Assembly: GCA_013911415.1 (NCBI GenBank)
Contig: JACETI010000003.1
Span: forward strand, 62,001-126,000
Length of the DNA: 64,000 bases
Origin: Legionella sp.
GTDB lineage: Bacteria > Pseudomonadota > Gammaproteobacteria > Legionellales > Legionellaceae
Reading direction: 5' to 3'
Made by a program: the position numbers and the translations under genes
The notes under the pieces: generated by a model
What the model saw: only the letters and a program-made list of their open reading frames with translations
Told to the model about the DNA's origin: nothing
Database searches by the model: none
Shown here: positions 26,764-36,315 of the stretch, piece by piece
Layout of the letters: every line of letters starts with the position of its first letter
Numbering within the stretch: the first letter of the stretch is position 1

Positions 26764-27744
26764 ATGTTAAATCTGAAAAAAACAGCAATCGCTGTTCTTG
26801 CTTTAAGTAGCAGTGCAGTATTTGCTGGAACAATGGGGCCTATCTGCACCCCAGGTAACGTCACAGTACCTTGTGAAAAGCCTGCTTGGGATTTTGGTGG
26901 ATATGCACTTTATTTAGAACCTGCTTATACCGACTACGCAGGATTCACACACACTCCCGCCAATTTCGATGGTACAAATTTTAGAGGCTTCAGATCTAAC
27001 CCAGCATGGGGTTGGGGCTTCAAAATTGAAGGATCCTACCATTTCGGCACAGGCAACGATTTCAACGTAAACTGGTACCACTGGAACCGAACAACTCGTA
27101 ACGCATATGCTGGCACGATCATTGTTCCTGACTTGAATGGCGTTGATGCTGATCCAGGCGACCTACCATTCACAACAGCAGCACGTCGTTTCGGACCACG
27201 TTGGGACGCAGTCAACATGGAATTCGGCCAACACGTCGATTTCAGTGAATTTGATAGCATTCGTTTCCACGCTGGTGCTCAATACGCACGCGTTAAGCAC
27301 AACATTAACGCAGGCGGTACAGATGCATTAGGTACAAGCACAACTGTTAATGCACGTACAACATTCAATGGCTTCGGACCCCGTATCGGTGCTGACATGA
27401 ACTACGGCTTCGGCAATGGTTTCGGCATTTACGGTAACGGTGCTGCAGCAGTACTCGTTGGTAACGCGAACAATAACATGTTAATCGCTACTAACTTCAC
27501 TGCTCCTGGTGCATTTAACACTGGTTACGGCTCTCGTATCATTGTTCCTGAACTAGAAGGCAAATTAGGTATCAAATATACTTATTGTGCAGCTCCTGGT
27601 GACTTGGATCTGGACGTTGGCTGGATGTGGAACAACTACTTCAACGTTAATCAGTTAAGAAACTATGCTACTGGTTCAAGCGCTAACACCAACTTCGGTG
27701 TACAAGGTCTGGTATTCGGTCTGAAATGGGTTGGTAACGTCTAA
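26764..27744 (+). CDS. Legionella-type major outer membrane protein (MOMP/OmpS family porin)
   Basis: A 326-residue outer-membrane beta-barrel. A signal peptide of about 21 residues ends SSSAVFA. The mature N-terminus GTMGPICTPGNVTVPCEKPAW carries two cysteines, as in the disulfide-linked MOMP of Legionella. Alternating aromatic and Gly-rich strands follow, and the C-terminus is GLVFGLKWVGNV. MOMP is the main porin, is attached to peptidoglycan and takes part in complement-mediated uptake in L. pneumophila. A strong promoter and a strong terminator bracket it as a single-gene unit. A diverged paralogue follows directly. Confidence 0.92.
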   Translation: MLNLKKTAIAVLALSSSAVFAGTMGPICTPGNVTVPCEKPAWDFGGYALYLEPAYTDYAGFTHTPANFDGTNFRGFRSNPAWGWGFKIEGSYHFGTGNDFNVNWYHWNRTTRNAYAGTIIVPDLNGVDADPGDLPFTTAARRFGPRWDAVNMEFGQHVDFSEFDSIRFHAGAQYARVKHNINAGGTDALGTSTTVNARTTFNGFGPRIGADMNYGFGNGFGIYGNGAAAVLVGNANNNMLIATNFTAPGAFNTGYGSRIIVPELEGKLGIKYTYCAAPGDLDLDVGWMWNNYFNVNQLRNYATGSSANTNFGVQGLVFGLKWVGNV

Positions 27745-27767
27745 TCCCTTCTGACCTGATATTCCTT

Positions 27768-27799
27768 AAAGCCCATCATTTTATGATGGGCTTTTTTTT
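27768..27799 (+). terminator. intrinsic terminator after the MOMP gene
   Basis: AAAGCCCATCA (27768-27778), a TTTTA loop and TGATGGGCTTT (27784-27794), then more Ts to 27799. The 11-bp stem with an uninterrupted T-run is the clearest terminator in the window. It lies 24 bases after the stop. Confidence 0.9.
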
Positions 27800-27849
27800 A
27801 ACTTTTAAAACTATCACCTATTCAATAAATCGTAGAGATCTGACTTACC

Positions 27850-28812
27850 ATGTTGAAAAAAATACTCTTAGGCATTCTAACGGCAAACAGCATCGCTGTT
27901 TTTGCCGAGCCACATTATCCTAGGGATCCTGCTATACCGACGACATTAGCAGTGAACATTCCCTGTATTAACAGCGGATGGGAACTTGGTGCTCAAGCAT
28001 TGTACTTTCAATCTGTTTATGGCTCTCCTTCAATGGGCCAATTTGGTGCTAACAATCGTGTTGCAGAAACCAACGCTGCTTGGGGCTGGGGGTACCGGTT
28101 AAACGGCGCTTACCGCTTACCCGCTGCTAAAAAAATCGACTTGAATTGGGTGCATTTTAATAACACTACAAAACCCAATGGCATAAGCCGTACATCGCTT
28201 ACTGGCAATGGCTTATTGCCCTTTACTGCCTTAAATAATTTATATTTTGATCAGGTAAATTTAACGCTGCAGCAAGAGATTGACGTGCCATTAAATACAC
28301 GACTTTCATTCTATGCAGGTGGACAATTTGCCCAACTTCATTTGAACTTGCAAAATCACTACTCAAGGCTTCCTTTGCCTTTATCTGTGCTATCTCCTAC
28401 TGGTCTTTTATACAATGTCAACACCGACACCAATGGTGCTGGACCTTTACTAGGCTTAGATTACCGCTACCAGTTACCCTGCGGGCTTTCACTGGAAGCA
28501 CAAGGTCAAAGCTCTATACTCTATGGCACGAGCAGATATGGTAGTGAATATATTTTGGCAGCCAATGGGCTCGTTGCAACCAGTTCCTATCGAAGCAGCA
28601 CTAACCTTATTCCAAGCCTTGAAGGTAAATTAGGATTAAACTACCTCTATGCATTAGCGGACAGTTCGATTAATATAGAAGGTGGTTATCAAATAATTAA
28701 CTACTTTAATCTTCCAGGATTGGGATGGCCCTACGAACAAATTTTACCAGGCAACGTCAACTTTGCTCTCCAAGGCGCTTACATGGGTGCAAAATGGGTA
28801 GGCTATTTTTAG
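27850..28812 (+). CDS. second MOMP-family outer-membrane porin (diverged paralogue)
   Basis: A 320-residue protein with a signal peptide (about 1-19, ending SIAVFA) and the same plan as the upstream MOMP. Shared features are a Cys-Trp element (PCINSGWELGAQALYFQ), AWGWGYRLNGAYRL, SLEGKLGLNYLYA and a C-terminus close to GAYMGAKWVGYF. Fewer residues are identical than expected for a recent duplicate, and the N-terminal cysteine pair is reduced to one. It may be a porin used under other conditions. The last 19 bases overlap the start of the LbtU-like gene. Confidence 0.85.
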   Translation: MLKKILLGILTANSIAVFAEPHYPRDPAIPTTLAVNIPCINSGWELGAQALYFQSVYGSPSMGQFGANNRVAETNAAWGWGYRLNGAYRLPAAKKIDLNWVHFNNTTKPNGISRTSLTGNGLLPFTALNNLYFDQVNLTLQQEIDVPLNTRLSFYAGGQFAQLHLNLQNHYSRLPLPLSVLSPTGLLYNVNTDTNGAGPLLGLDYRYQLPCGLSLEAQGQSSILYGTSRYGSEYILAANGLVATSSYRSSTNLIPSLEGKLGLNYLYALADSSINIEGGYQIINYFNLPGLGWPYEQILPGNVNFALQGAYMGAKWVGYF

Positions 28813-30002
28813 ACGCTTATTGCTTTTTTTTAATCGCATTGATAACTCCGCAGGTGACAGCTAGCTCACCGCGGAAGCCTAGCCGCTTGCCGGCGCCTGC
28901 TGTATCAGCGATAAAATTTTATAAGTTTAGCCACAGTACTCTACCTCCGACAAAGCGATTGCCCATTGCTGTCAGTTCACCTAATTGGTTGGAGAAAATT
29001 CCTCTGGCTAGTCCGCAAAATAATGACCTTGTTTTAGATCCTTATATTTTCACGCCCCCTTTTGAGAAAAACGCTTTACTGGTAGACAATCAAACAATTG
29101 AGAAAACAACCTTAGCGACTAGTGACCATCTACCAATTGCTTCTTTCTCGATGCATTCTGAATCTTTGTTGCATGAACCAGAAAACTTTCTTGCCTCCCC
29201 CTATTACCTTACGGGTGGACAAGATTTCATACCATTCGGTCGTTTCTCTAGCGCAATGATCACACCGCCCTTAACTGCAAAATTAGGTCAGACGGCATCA
29301 ATGCCTCTCGTTATAGGCTACCAACCAATAGACTCAGGACCTTTTGCCGCTTTCTACGCGTTTCGATCAAACATCGAAGGAAAATTTGAAGGCACACCTG
29401 GATTTGATGGTGGTTATCGATTAAAACGAGATAACATGTCTGCCGAAATTGGCGCTAGTTATATGGCGTCGCTGGCAGACGCAACGGGATTTCAGAGCAC
29501 TGGATCAGGCGGTAGTCAAACCTTTGGTGGGTTTGCATCTGAAAGCCACGGAACTCAGGCCATACGAACGGTCCCTGCTGTAGATATTTATGGCCAACTT
29601 AGCATTGATCGCTATAAACTCCTTGCTGAATGGGTAGTGGCCTTACGTGCTTTTAACCAAGAAGACTTAAGTTTTAATGGTAAAGGTGCACAGCCACAAG
29701 CAGGTCATCTAGAAGCAGGGGTTAACTTCACTGCGTTCGACAAAACAGCCGGTATTGCACTGGGTTATCAATGGTCAGAAGAAACGCTGGCTTTGAATTT
29801 ACCTAACCGCCGCATTAGTGGCGTCTTCGATATTGAATGGTGGAAGAATACCAAACAACGATTCGAATACCGACATGACAAAGATTTCGCGCCAAATCAA
29901 TTTGCTAATGGCGCAGCACCTGCTGGTGCGACTAATCTAAATTCTTTGTCTTCTGGAAAAACCTCGGACACGCTAATTGCTCAAATCAGTATTTATTTTT
30001 AG
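28794..30002 (+). CDS. LbtU-family siderophore porin
   Basis: About 402 residues. The frame is open from 28725, but the ATG at 28794 begins MGRLFLDAYCFFLIALITPQVTA, a plausible signal peptide, so it is preferred. A Pro/Ser-rich stretch follows (about 25-110), then the LbtU-type block YLTGGQDFIPFGRFSSAMITPPL and a 16-strand-like barrel ending in aromatic QISIYF. LbtU is the legiobactin receptor of L. pneumophila. Many Legionellae carry several family members, so legiobactin itself may not be the ligand. The coiled-coil N-terminus common in the family is not obvious here. It overlaps the preceding porin gene by 19 bases. Confidence 0.75.
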   Translation: MGRLFLDAYCFFLIALITPQVTASSPRKPSRLPAPAVSAIKFYKFSHSTLPPTKRLPIAVSSPNWLEKIPLASPQNNDLVLDPYIFTPPFEKNALLVDNQTIEKTTLATSDHLPIASFSMHSESLLHEPENFLASPYYLTGGQDFIPFGRFSSAMITPPLTAKLGQTASMPLVIGYQPIDSGPFAAFYAFRSNIEGKFEGTPGFDGGYRLKRDNMSAEIGASYMASLADATGFQSTGSGGSQTFGGFASESHGTQAIRTVPAVDIYGQLSIDRYKLLAEWVVALRAFNQEDLSFNGKGAQPQAGHLEAGVNFTAFDKTAGIALGYQWSEETLALNLPNRRISGVFDIEWWKNTKQRFEYRHDKDFAPNQFANGAAPAGATNLNSLSSGKTSDTLIAQISIYF

Positions 30003-30084
30003 GCAACAGTTCTTGCTTTGTTTGTGAAGCACCTATGCCTTTTAGTGACTTTTCTAACATAGACCTTCATATACAAGGAGCATT

Positions 30085-30648
30085 ATGTCAATAAAATCTG
30101 ATCGTTGGATCAAGAAAATGGCTCAAGAAGCCGGTATGATTTCCCCATTTCAAGATGAGCAAGTCAGTCATACTCATGATAAACGGGTGATTTCCTACGG
30201 TGTCTCAAGCTATGGTTATGATGTACGCTGCGCCAATGAATTCAAAATTTTTACGAATATTAACTCAGCCGTTGTAGATCCTAAAGCGTTTGACGAGAAG
30301 AGCTTTGTCAATGTGGAAGCAGAGCAGTGTATTATTCCGCCAAATTCTTTCGCGCTGGCGCGGACCATTGAATACTTCCGTATTCCCAGAAATATTCTGA
30401 CCATTTGCTTAGGGAAGTCCACGTATGCACGTTGCGGTATTATTGTAAATGTGACGCCACTGGAACCGGAATGGGAAGGACATATTACACTTGAATTTTC
30501 AAACACGACCCCGCTGCCTGCAAAAATTTATGCCAACGAAGGCGTTGCGCAGATTATTTTCTTAGAAGCAGATGATGTCTGTGCCATTTCGTACAGAGAT
30601 AGACAGGGTAAATATCAAGGGCAACAAGGCGTTACGCTACCTCGCTAA
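30085..30648 (+). CDS. dcd: dCTP deaminase
   Basis: A 187-residue enzyme producing dUTP from dCTP for thymidylate synthesis. It shows [39 protein letters not shown], the active-site region [22 protein letters not shown] with the catalytic Glu, and [17 protein letters not shown] lies six bases before the ATG. The sequence is of the monofunctional Gram-negative type. A terminator-like hairpin follows, where ihfB arrives from the other strand. Confidence 0.97.
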   Translation: MSIKSDRWIKKMAQEAGMISPFQDEQVSHTHDKRVISYGVSSYGYDVRCANEFKIFTNINSAVVDPKAFDEKSFVNVEAEQCIIPPNSFALARTIEYFRIPRNILTICLGKSTYARCGIIVNVTPLEPEWEGHITLEFSNTTPLPAKIYANEGVAQIIFLEADDVCAISYRDRQGKYQGQQGVTLPR

Positions 30649-30653
30649 AAAGT

Positions 30654-30691
30654 AAGGCGAGGTCACCTTGCGCCTCGCTTTAACGTTTTTT
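30654..30691 (+). terminator. terminator after dcd
   Basis: AAGGCGAGG (30654-30662) pairs with CCTCGCTTT (30673-30681), nine pairs with one wobble around a 10-base loop. A six-T run follows at 30686-30691, four bases beyond the stem. Confidence 0.65.
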
Positions 30692-30710
30692 AATCCTTGA
30701 TCTTAACGGT

Positions 30711-31025
30711 CTATTCTTTCTTTTTAGAAAGTTTTACTTTTTTTCGAGATTCGTCCACGCGCTCTTTTAATTCCTTTCCAGGTTTAAAATGCGGACTATA
30801 TTTTGCGTCAGCAAGAACTTTCTCACCTGTCTTAGGATTATGCGCATTACGGGGAGGCCGATAATGCAGTGCAAAACTGCCAAAACCCCTGATTTCAATC
30901 CGCCCACCCTCAACCAGTGATTTACTCATACAACTTAGAATGAGGTTAACACCGTTGGCTACCAATTTTTCAGGTAGATGTGTCATTGTTGTTGTAAGAC
31001 TTGTAATGAGTTCTGACTTAATCAT
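30711..31025 (-). CDS. ihfB: integration host factor beta subunit
   Basis: A 104-residue nucleoid protein that bends DNA as a heterodimer with IhfA. It starts MIKSELI and carries GGRIEIRGFGSFALHYRPPRNAHNPKTGEKV with the intercalating proline, then SPHFKPGKELKERV. A Lys-rich tail (KKVKLSKKKE) extends about ten residues past the E. coli protein. A GTG at 31031 is also in frame, but GAGGTGGGT before the ATG at 31025 is the better ribosome site. rpsA, the usual upstream neighbour in gammaproteobacteria, is absent. A 471-base structured gap lies upstream instead. Confidence 0.94.
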   Translation of the reverse strand: MIKSELITSLTTTMTHLPEKLVANGVNLILSCMSKSLVEGGRIEIRGFGSFALHYRPPRNAHNPKTGEKVLADAKYSPHFKPGKELKERVDESRKKVKLSKKKE

Positions 31026-31496
31026 ACCCACCTCGTTTTCACCCGTGTTAATCCCCTAGGCATTTGTCTGCTTAAGGGGCATCAAAAAAACATTATCCCT
31101 CGATACTGCCTGCTCCTTTCTACAATCTTTGATAATTTATAGGCAAAAATAGCCAATTACTTGCTTTCCACAAACAAGCAGACTAAATTTTATTAAAACT
31201 GGATCCAAGCTTTCGCTTGAAATTATTCAATGTTATCAACTAACTGTATCAAGGATTTAAGCGAAAAAGCAATGGATAACAGCATTTTTGCGCGGTTTAT
31301 TTTCATCTATCACGCACTTAAAACGTTTTCGAGCTTTGTTTTGCTTTTGTAATAAATAAGAATGTGCAAATCCTCTGTAGCTTGCACAAATTATACAGAG
31401 TTTTCGAGCGAAAAAACCTTAGCAATTTTAAAGCAAGTAAATTATTTTGGGTGAAAAGTCCCCACGAAACGCATAGCATTTAATCCTGAAAAGTGC
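31026..31496. other. 471-base non-coding region upstream of ihfB
   Basis: No protein gene was recognised. TTTCGCTT near 31213 has its complement AAGCGAAA near 31259. GTTTTCGAGC occurs twice (31325-31334 and 31400-31409), the second copy within the hairpin TTTTCG-AG-CGAAAA. The interlocked pairs described at 31363-31400 also lie here. The density of structure for such AT-rich DNA makes a small RNA or complex leader possible. None matches an RNA family I know. Confidence 0.4.
31363..31400. other. pseudoknot-capable interlocked inverted repeats
   Basis: TGTGCAA (31363-31369) complements TTGCACA (31382-31388). CTCTGTA (31373-31379) complements TACAGAG (31394-31400). The order A-B-A'-B' with 3-, 2- and 5-base connectors is that of an H-type pseudoknot with two 7-bp stems, or of two mutually exclusive hairpins. 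The strand, if any, that is transcribed is unknown. Confidence 0.4.
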
Positions 31497-32189
31497 TCAT
31501 TTTTTTTGCTGAATAAATGCTGACACGACTCCCCAACTCATCGCCATTTGGGTATCTTTTAAACTTAAAAAGGCTTCAGATTTCAGCCGCTTGCTGGTAC
31601 TAATAACAATCGTACCTGATCTAACCTCCGCTGCAATATACCGGCTGATACTCACCCAATACTCTGCAAAAAAAGCAGTCGCATTAATAAAAATAAGTGT
31701 TGCGTCTCCTAAGGATTGCGCCAGAAAATCACCACTTATGAAATCGATTTTGGGCGCTTGTACGTGGTACGCAGGTTCTTTTGCTAACTGCCTTTGTCTC
31801 TCTATGGCACATTGATGAAGGAGCGTGAAACGCTCAATGCCACAACTTTTTTTTAAATTAAAAACCATGGCGCAGGCAACGACTAATTTACCCACTCCAC
31901 TTCCCAAATCATAGAAAACAGTGTCTTGATTGGGATGACATAGTGCAATCACAGCAATGAAAGATTCAAAATTCGCCTCGCCATAGATATATTCGATAGC
32001 ATCCCTCTCACTTCTCGATTGTTGAGAGAGCTCGAAAGCATTTATCGGCGCATAAAGGCGTGTGAACGCTTTCTGGTGTTTATCCAATAACAAGCACTTG
32101 CGCCACCGGCGTACTTGATTGTTTCGACGCCATTGCAGCACCGAAACTGTCACGATTACTAAACTGAGCATCACACATATAAAAATCAT
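31497..32189 (-). CDS. membrane-anchored Dot1-like SAM methyltransferase
   Basis: A 230-residue protein. A hydrophobic N-terminal helix (about 1-19) is followed by basic residues (WRRNNQVRRWRK), so it is probably held in the inner membrane with its enzyme domain in the cytosol. The domain has YIYGEANFESFIAVI, then the SAM motif YDLGSGVGKLVVACA (about 93-107) and a GIER acidic second motif, the pattern of the Dot1 lysine methyltransferase fold (PF08123-like). Such bacterial proteins are not proven histone methylases. Substrate and role are unknown. It lies 58 bases downstream of polA. Confidence 0.7.
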   Translation of the reverse strand: MIFICVMLSLVIVTVSVLQWRRNNQVRRWRKCLLLDKHQKAFTRLYAPINAFELSQQSRSERDAIEYIYGEANFESFIAVIALCHPNQDTVFYDLGSGVGKLVVACAMVFNLKKSCGIERFTLLHQCAIERQRQLAKEPAYHVQAPKIDFISGDFLAQSLGDATLIFINATAFFAEYWVSISRYIAAEVRSGTIVISTSKRLKSEAFLSLKDTQMAMSWGVVSAFIQQKK

Positions 32190-32247
32190 AAGCGTAGGCT
32201 AAGGGTCTAATCCATTATCTAAAACTTATCGTGGTTCAACCGTTTTA

Positions 32248-34953
32248 TCAATGTGCCTCGTCCCAATTTGCGCCTACACCGATTGAGACTTTCAAGGGAA
32301 CAGATAATTGAGCTGTTCCCTCCATAATTTGACGCACTTTCAGCATCACTTCATCTACCATCGAGGTTTTGACTTCAAAAACAAGTTCGTCATGGACTTG
32401 CATAATCATGTTAACTGCATGAGATGAATCATTGAGCTGCCATTTAGCGATATCCAGCATCGCCTTTTTAATAATATCCGCTGCTGTTCCTTGCATAGGT
32501 GCGTTGATAGCCATCCTTTCTGCCGCCTTCCGTCTCATTACCTGGTGAGCGTTAATTTCAGGTAAGTACAACCGACGGCCAAAGAGCGTTTCGACGTATC
32601 CTTGTTGATGCGCTTGACGTCGTGTTCGCTCCATATAACTTAGAACACCGGGATAACGCTCAAAATAAGTTGTCATGTAATGCTGGGCCTCTTCACTATC
32701 AATCCCCAGCTGTTTTGCAAGACCGAATGCTGACATGCCGTAGATTAAACCAAAGTTAATGGCTTTCGAGCGGCGCCGCTGTTCATGGCTGACTTTTTCA
32801 AGAGGTACCTGAAAGATTTCACTGGCCGTTGCTGCGTGAATATCTAAATCCTGTTGAAACGCTTCCAATAAGTTCTTATCTGCGGACAGATGAGCCATGA
32901 TTCTTAGCTCAATTTGTGAATAATCGGCAGAGATAAGCTTATAGCCTGGTGGTGCGACAAACGCTTTCCGTATCAAGCGTCCTTCTTCCGTACGCACAGG
33001 AATATTTTGTAAATTTGGATCACTTGAAGATAAACGCCCCGTTGCAGCAATGGCTTGGTTATAGCAGGTGTGTACACGGCCGGAAGTTGGGTGAATGCAT
33101 TTTGGAATGGCTTCAATATAAGTAGACAATAGTTTCGTTAGGCTACGGTGTTCTAAAATAACCGCAGGCAAACGGTAATCACTAGCCAATTCTTGAAGTA
33201 CTGCCTCAGCAGTAGACGGCTGGCCTTTTGGTGTTTTTTCTACCACTGGTAACGCTAAACGGTCAAACAAGATAACCTGTAATTGTTTTGGGGAATTTAA
33301 ATTAAAGGATTCGCCTGCCAATTCGAGGGCCTCAGTTTCAAGCTCGAGTATACGCGCTTGCAAACGTTTACCTTGATTCGCAAGGGTAGCTTGATCGATT
33401 AAAACTCCCTTTTCTTCCATAACTGAAAGAACTGTCAATAAAGGCATTTCAATATCAGAGAGGATCTTCTTCAAAGATGGTGGTAATTGTGCATCTAGTT
33501 GCTGATAAAGTTTATAAATAACCGAAAGCACATCACCAACGTAAGTAGCAGCCTGTTCTAAAGCAATATCATTAAAACATTGCTGCTTACTTCCTTTACC
33601 AACAACCTTTTCATAACTAATGGCACGATAATCCAAATATTTTAACGCTAAGCTCTCTCGATCATGTTTCGTGGCATTACTGTTTAAAACGTAAGAGCCT
33701 AGCATAGTATCAAAAAGAAGCCCTTTGAGCGTAATACCCTCTTTTTGCAAGAGATGGTAATCGAATTTTAAATTGTGTCCTATTTTAAGAAAGGCAGAGT
33801 CTTGAAGGTAGCCTTTAAGAATAGACAATATTTCTTCTCGGGAGCTTGAAAGATTTGACGCTAAGGGAATGTAAAACGTTTGTCCCTCGTTCATTGCCAA
33901 ACCAATCCCTGCAAGTACGCCTGTAAAAGGGTTTTGCCGATCAGCTACCGTATGAACTGCAACAACCGTAGCCTCTGATCGCAATCTATCGAGTAAATGG
34001 GTCAGCGCTGATTTTTCTGTAATCAAGGTTACCGCCGACTGCATTTCATTGGCTTCTTTTGCATCCGCAGAAAAACCTTCCCTTTCTTGCGTTTTTTGTT
34101 TGGCTTGTTCCAATAATTCTTGCGTCCAGCGTTTAAATTCTAAACTTTGAGTCAGCCCGATTAATCGAGATAAATCGGGTGCACGAGACTTTAACTCTGT
34201 GACCGATAATGGTAACTCAACATCTGTTTTAATAGTAACCAGTTGTTTCGAAAGCGGTAAATATGCCCTACTTGCACGCAAAGATTCCCCTATTTTTCCG
34301 GTGATTTCTTCTGCATGACTCAGTAAATTTTCTAACGTATCATAACCTTGCAGCCACTTAGAAGCGGTTTTAGGCCCACATTTAACAACGCCCGGGATGT
34401 TATCAATGCTATCCCCCATAAGGGTTAAGTAATCGATGAATTGTGTGGATCGAATACCAAATTTATCAATAACAGCCGCCTCATCTAAGATTTGATTTGT
34501 CATGGTATTAATGAGTCTGACCAAAGGATTCACTAACTGGACCATGTCTTTATCACCCGTTGAAATAAGGACAGGATAGCCTTGGGAGGACGCTTGGGTA
34601 GATAAGGTTCCTATTACATCGTCTGCTTCAACGTTATTGACCACTAAAATGGGCAACCCCATTGCCTCTAGAAGATCGTATAAAGGTTGAAATTGTCCAC
34701 TGAGATCCGGCGGGGTTGCTTCCCGATGGGCTTTATAGTGGGGATATAATTCGTCTCGAAAAGTTTTACCCTGCGCATCAAAGACAACAACTATCTGTGA
34801 TTCTGGATAGTCTTTGATCAAACGTTTGATCATGTTTGCCACCCCGTAAATAGCCCCGGTCGGTTTACCGGTCGACGTCATTAAAGGTGGTAACGCGTGA
34901 AAAGCACGATAAAAATAGGACGAGCCATCAATTAAAATAAGCGCAGGGTTCAT
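32248..34953 (-). CDS. polA: DNA polymerase I with a degenerate proofreading site
   Basis: About 901 residues with the usual three domains. The 5' nuclease domain (about 1-290) has intact [15 protein letters not shown] and ADDVIGTLS. The polymerase domain has motif [10 protein letters not shown], motif [18 protein letters not shown] and motif [11 protein letters not shown]. In the middle 3'-5' exonuclease domain, where E. coli has FDTETD, this protein has VHTVAD (His334, Val336). Where E. coli has YAAED, it has YVGDV. Only the Asp of NLKFD (398) remains, so proofreading is probably lost. The frame begins at 34965, but the ATG at 34953 overlaps the lpxD stop as ATGA and gives a standard N-terminus. 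Confidence 0.96.
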   Translation of the reverse strand: MNPALILIDGSSYFYRAFHALPPLMTSTGKPTGAIYGVANMIKRLIKDYPESQIVVVFDAQGKTFRDELYPHYKAHREATPPDLSGQFQPLYDLLEAMGLPILVVNNVEADDVIGTLSTQASSQGYPVLISTGDKDMVQLVNPLVRLINTMTNQILDEAAVIDKFGIRSTQFIDYLTLMGDSIDNIPGVVKCGPKTASKWLQGYDTLENLLSHAEEITGKIGESLRASRAYLPLSKQLVTIKTDVELPLSVTELKSRAPDLSRLIGLTQSLEFKRWTQELLEQAKQKTQEREGFSADAKEANEMQSAVTLITEKSALTHLLDRLRSEATVVAVHTVADRQNPFTGVLAGIGLAMNEGQTFYIPLASNLSSSREEILSILKGYLQDSAFLKIGHNLKFDYHLLQKEGITLKGLLFDTMLGSYVLNSNATKHDRESLALKYLDYRAISYEKVVGKGSKQQCFNDIALEQAATYVGDVLSVIYKLYQQLDAQLPPSLKKILSDIEMPLLTVLSVMEEKGVLIDQATLANQGKRLQARILELETEALELAGESFNLNSPKQLQVILFDRLALPVVEKTPKGQPSTAEAVLQELASDYRLPAVILEHRSLTKLLSTYIEAIPKCIHPTSGRVHTCYNQAIAATGRLSSSDPNLQNIPVRTEEGRLIRKAFVAPPGYKLISADYSQIELRIMAHLSADKNLLEAFQQDLDIHAATASEIFQVPLEKVSHEQRRRSKAINFGLIYGMSAFGLAKQLGIDSEEAQHYMTTYFERYPGVLSYMERTRRQAHQQGYVETLFGRRLYLPEINAHQVMRRKAAERMAINAPMQGTAADIIKKAMLDIAKWQLNDSSHAVNMIMQVHDELVFEVKTSMVDEVMLKVRQIMEGTAQLSVPLKVSIGVGANWDEAH

Positions 34954-36002
34954 TCCTCGGCACACAAGTTGGTGAGTTTTTCACTCAGTTCATTTACTTT
35001 TTGACTTAAATTTTTCAATTGCTTACGCATAAACGGAATGCGTGTGGTTGAAAGCTCTTGCTCTAATGCTTTATCTCGTGGTCGCGCAGGATTACCTAAA
35101 TACAGCTGGCCTTGCTTTAAATGCTTTTTAGGGGGTACGCCCGCTCGCGCACCCAAAATCACATGATCATCGATACGCACGTGATCACTGACTCCTACGT
35201 TCGCGGCAAAAATCACATGATCACCACTTGTTGTGCTTCCGGCAACACCGGTAAACGCACATAAAATATTATGCTTACCTAATTTTACTGAATGAGCGAC
35301 TTGCACAAGATTATCGATTTTCGTCCCTTCGCCAATCTGTGTTGCACCTAAGGTAGCTCTATCGATAACGGTATTTGCACCGATCTCAACATCATTACCG
35401 ATGATAACAGCACCAATATGAGGGATCTTATGATGGGCACCTTCTTTTTGGGTATAACCAAATCCGTCCGATCCAATCACTGAAGATGCATGGATCGCAA
35501 CACGTTCTCCCAAAAAACAATTCGCATAAATAGTGACGTGAGGATGCAAAACAGTGTTTGCGCCCACCTTTACATTTTCACCAACATAGACGTGGCTTTT
35601 CAATACAGTATTTGCACCTATTTCAGCACCGGATTCAACAATCACGTAAGGACCGATACTGACGTTCTCACCTAAAACAGCGTCTTTGGCAATAACGGCC
35701 GTTGCATGGATACCTGCGCAAGGCGGTTTCGGTGCATAAAAATGATTGATCACTTGCATGAATGTTTCAAAGGGATCAGGTACGTTAATCGTTGGTTTAT
35801 TCTTTGAACGCATATGCAGAGGAGCGATAATTGCCGCGGCTGATGAACACTCGGCGTGTTGAAAATGTTTATCGTCAGTCGCAAAAACCAAAGCCCCTTC
35901 AACAATCTTATCTATCGGGGCTAAAGAAAGAATTTGCGTATCGGGATTTCCCGAGAGCGTACCTTGAACTAAGGTAGCAATTTCATGTAAAGAGACATTC
36001 AT
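34950..36002 (-). CDS. lpxD: UDP-3-O-acylglucosamine N-acyltransferase
   Basis: About 350 residues, adding the second acyl chain in lipid A synthesis. The N-terminal uridine-binding domain is followed by many hexapeptide repeats ([36 protein letters not shown]). The catalytic His region is in [20 protein letters not shown], and the C-terminal helix carries [19 protein letters not shown]. The frame is open upstream to a TTG at 36086, giving 378 residues. The ATG at 36002 ([11 protein letters not shown]) gives the family length and is preferred, although no clear ribosome site is seen. Legionella often has two LpxD enzymes. polA overlaps its stop by four bases. Confidence 0.92.
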   Translation of the reverse strand: MNVSLHEIATLVQGTLSGNPDTQILSLAPIDKIVEGALVFATDDKHFQHAECSSAAAIIAPLHMRSKNKPTINVPDPFETFMQVINHFYAPKPPCAGIHATAVIAKDAVLGENVSIGPYVIVESGAEIGANTVLKSHVYVGENVKVGANTVLHPHVTIYANCFLGERVAIHASSVIGSDGFGYTQKEGAHHKIPHIGAVIIGNDVEIGANTVIDRATLGATQIGEGTKIDNLVQVAHSVKLGKHNILCAFTGVAGSTTSGDHVIFAANVGVSDHVRIDDHVILGARAGVPPKKHLKQGQLYLGNPARPRDKALEQELSTTRIPFMRKQLKNLSQKVNELSEKLTNLCAEE

Positions 36003-36125
36003 GCTTGGTTTTTCACATTTCTGATTCAATAAAAATAGCGCTCCCCGAGGTTGATCACATACCGTCAGTTGTGACGTTACAGACAACGCTTATTGCTTTA
36101 AGAGTGAGGAGGATAAGGTCCACCA

Positions 36126-36154
36126 TTATAGTGATTTCTCTTCAAAATACCAAA
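36126..36154 (-). promoter_or_regulatory. predicted promoter for lpxD-polA
   Basis: On the minus strand TTGGTA (36154-36149) and a perfect TATAAT (36131-36126) are 17 bases apart. Transcription would start near 36119, about 117 bases before the preferred lpxD ATG. Confidence 0.5.
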
Positions 36155-36293
36155 CAGCAATGATTAGAAAATGACCCGGCAGAAGTTCATTAAAAAACTA
36201 TTCAATAAAGCTATGATTAAATATGATTGCGGTCATCGCAAATTATTGGGAAAATAATCGGATATACGCCGTCAAAGCACGCGCTAGCGCTCA

Positions 36294-36302
36294 TGGTATA
36301 AT
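36294..36302 (+). promoter_or_regulatory. extended -10 element before dnaE
   Basis: TGGTATAAT matches the extended -10 consensus TGnTATAAT. No good -35 is present, as is common for extended -10 promoters. Transcription from it would begin about 36308, only some 7-8 bases before the dnaE ATG, so the message would be nearly leaderless. No Shine-Dalgarno sequence is visible. Confidence 0.45.
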
Positions 36303-36315
36303 TTAATTTTCCTAC

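Larger units (their letters stand above)
36003..36315. other. divergent control region of lpxD-polA and dnaE
   Basis: About 313 bases between the preferred lpxD start and dnaE. Each side has a promoter candidate (36126-36154 minus, 36294-36302 plus). No gene, tRNA or strong palindrome was found in it. The region nearest lpxD (36003-36086) is open in the lpxD frame. Confidence 0.5.

Noticed and set aside
28725-28793. Upstream extension of the LbtU-like frame
   Set aside because: It overlaps the porin coding sequence in another frame, is basic and unlike a signal peptide; the ATG at 28794 gives a proper signal.
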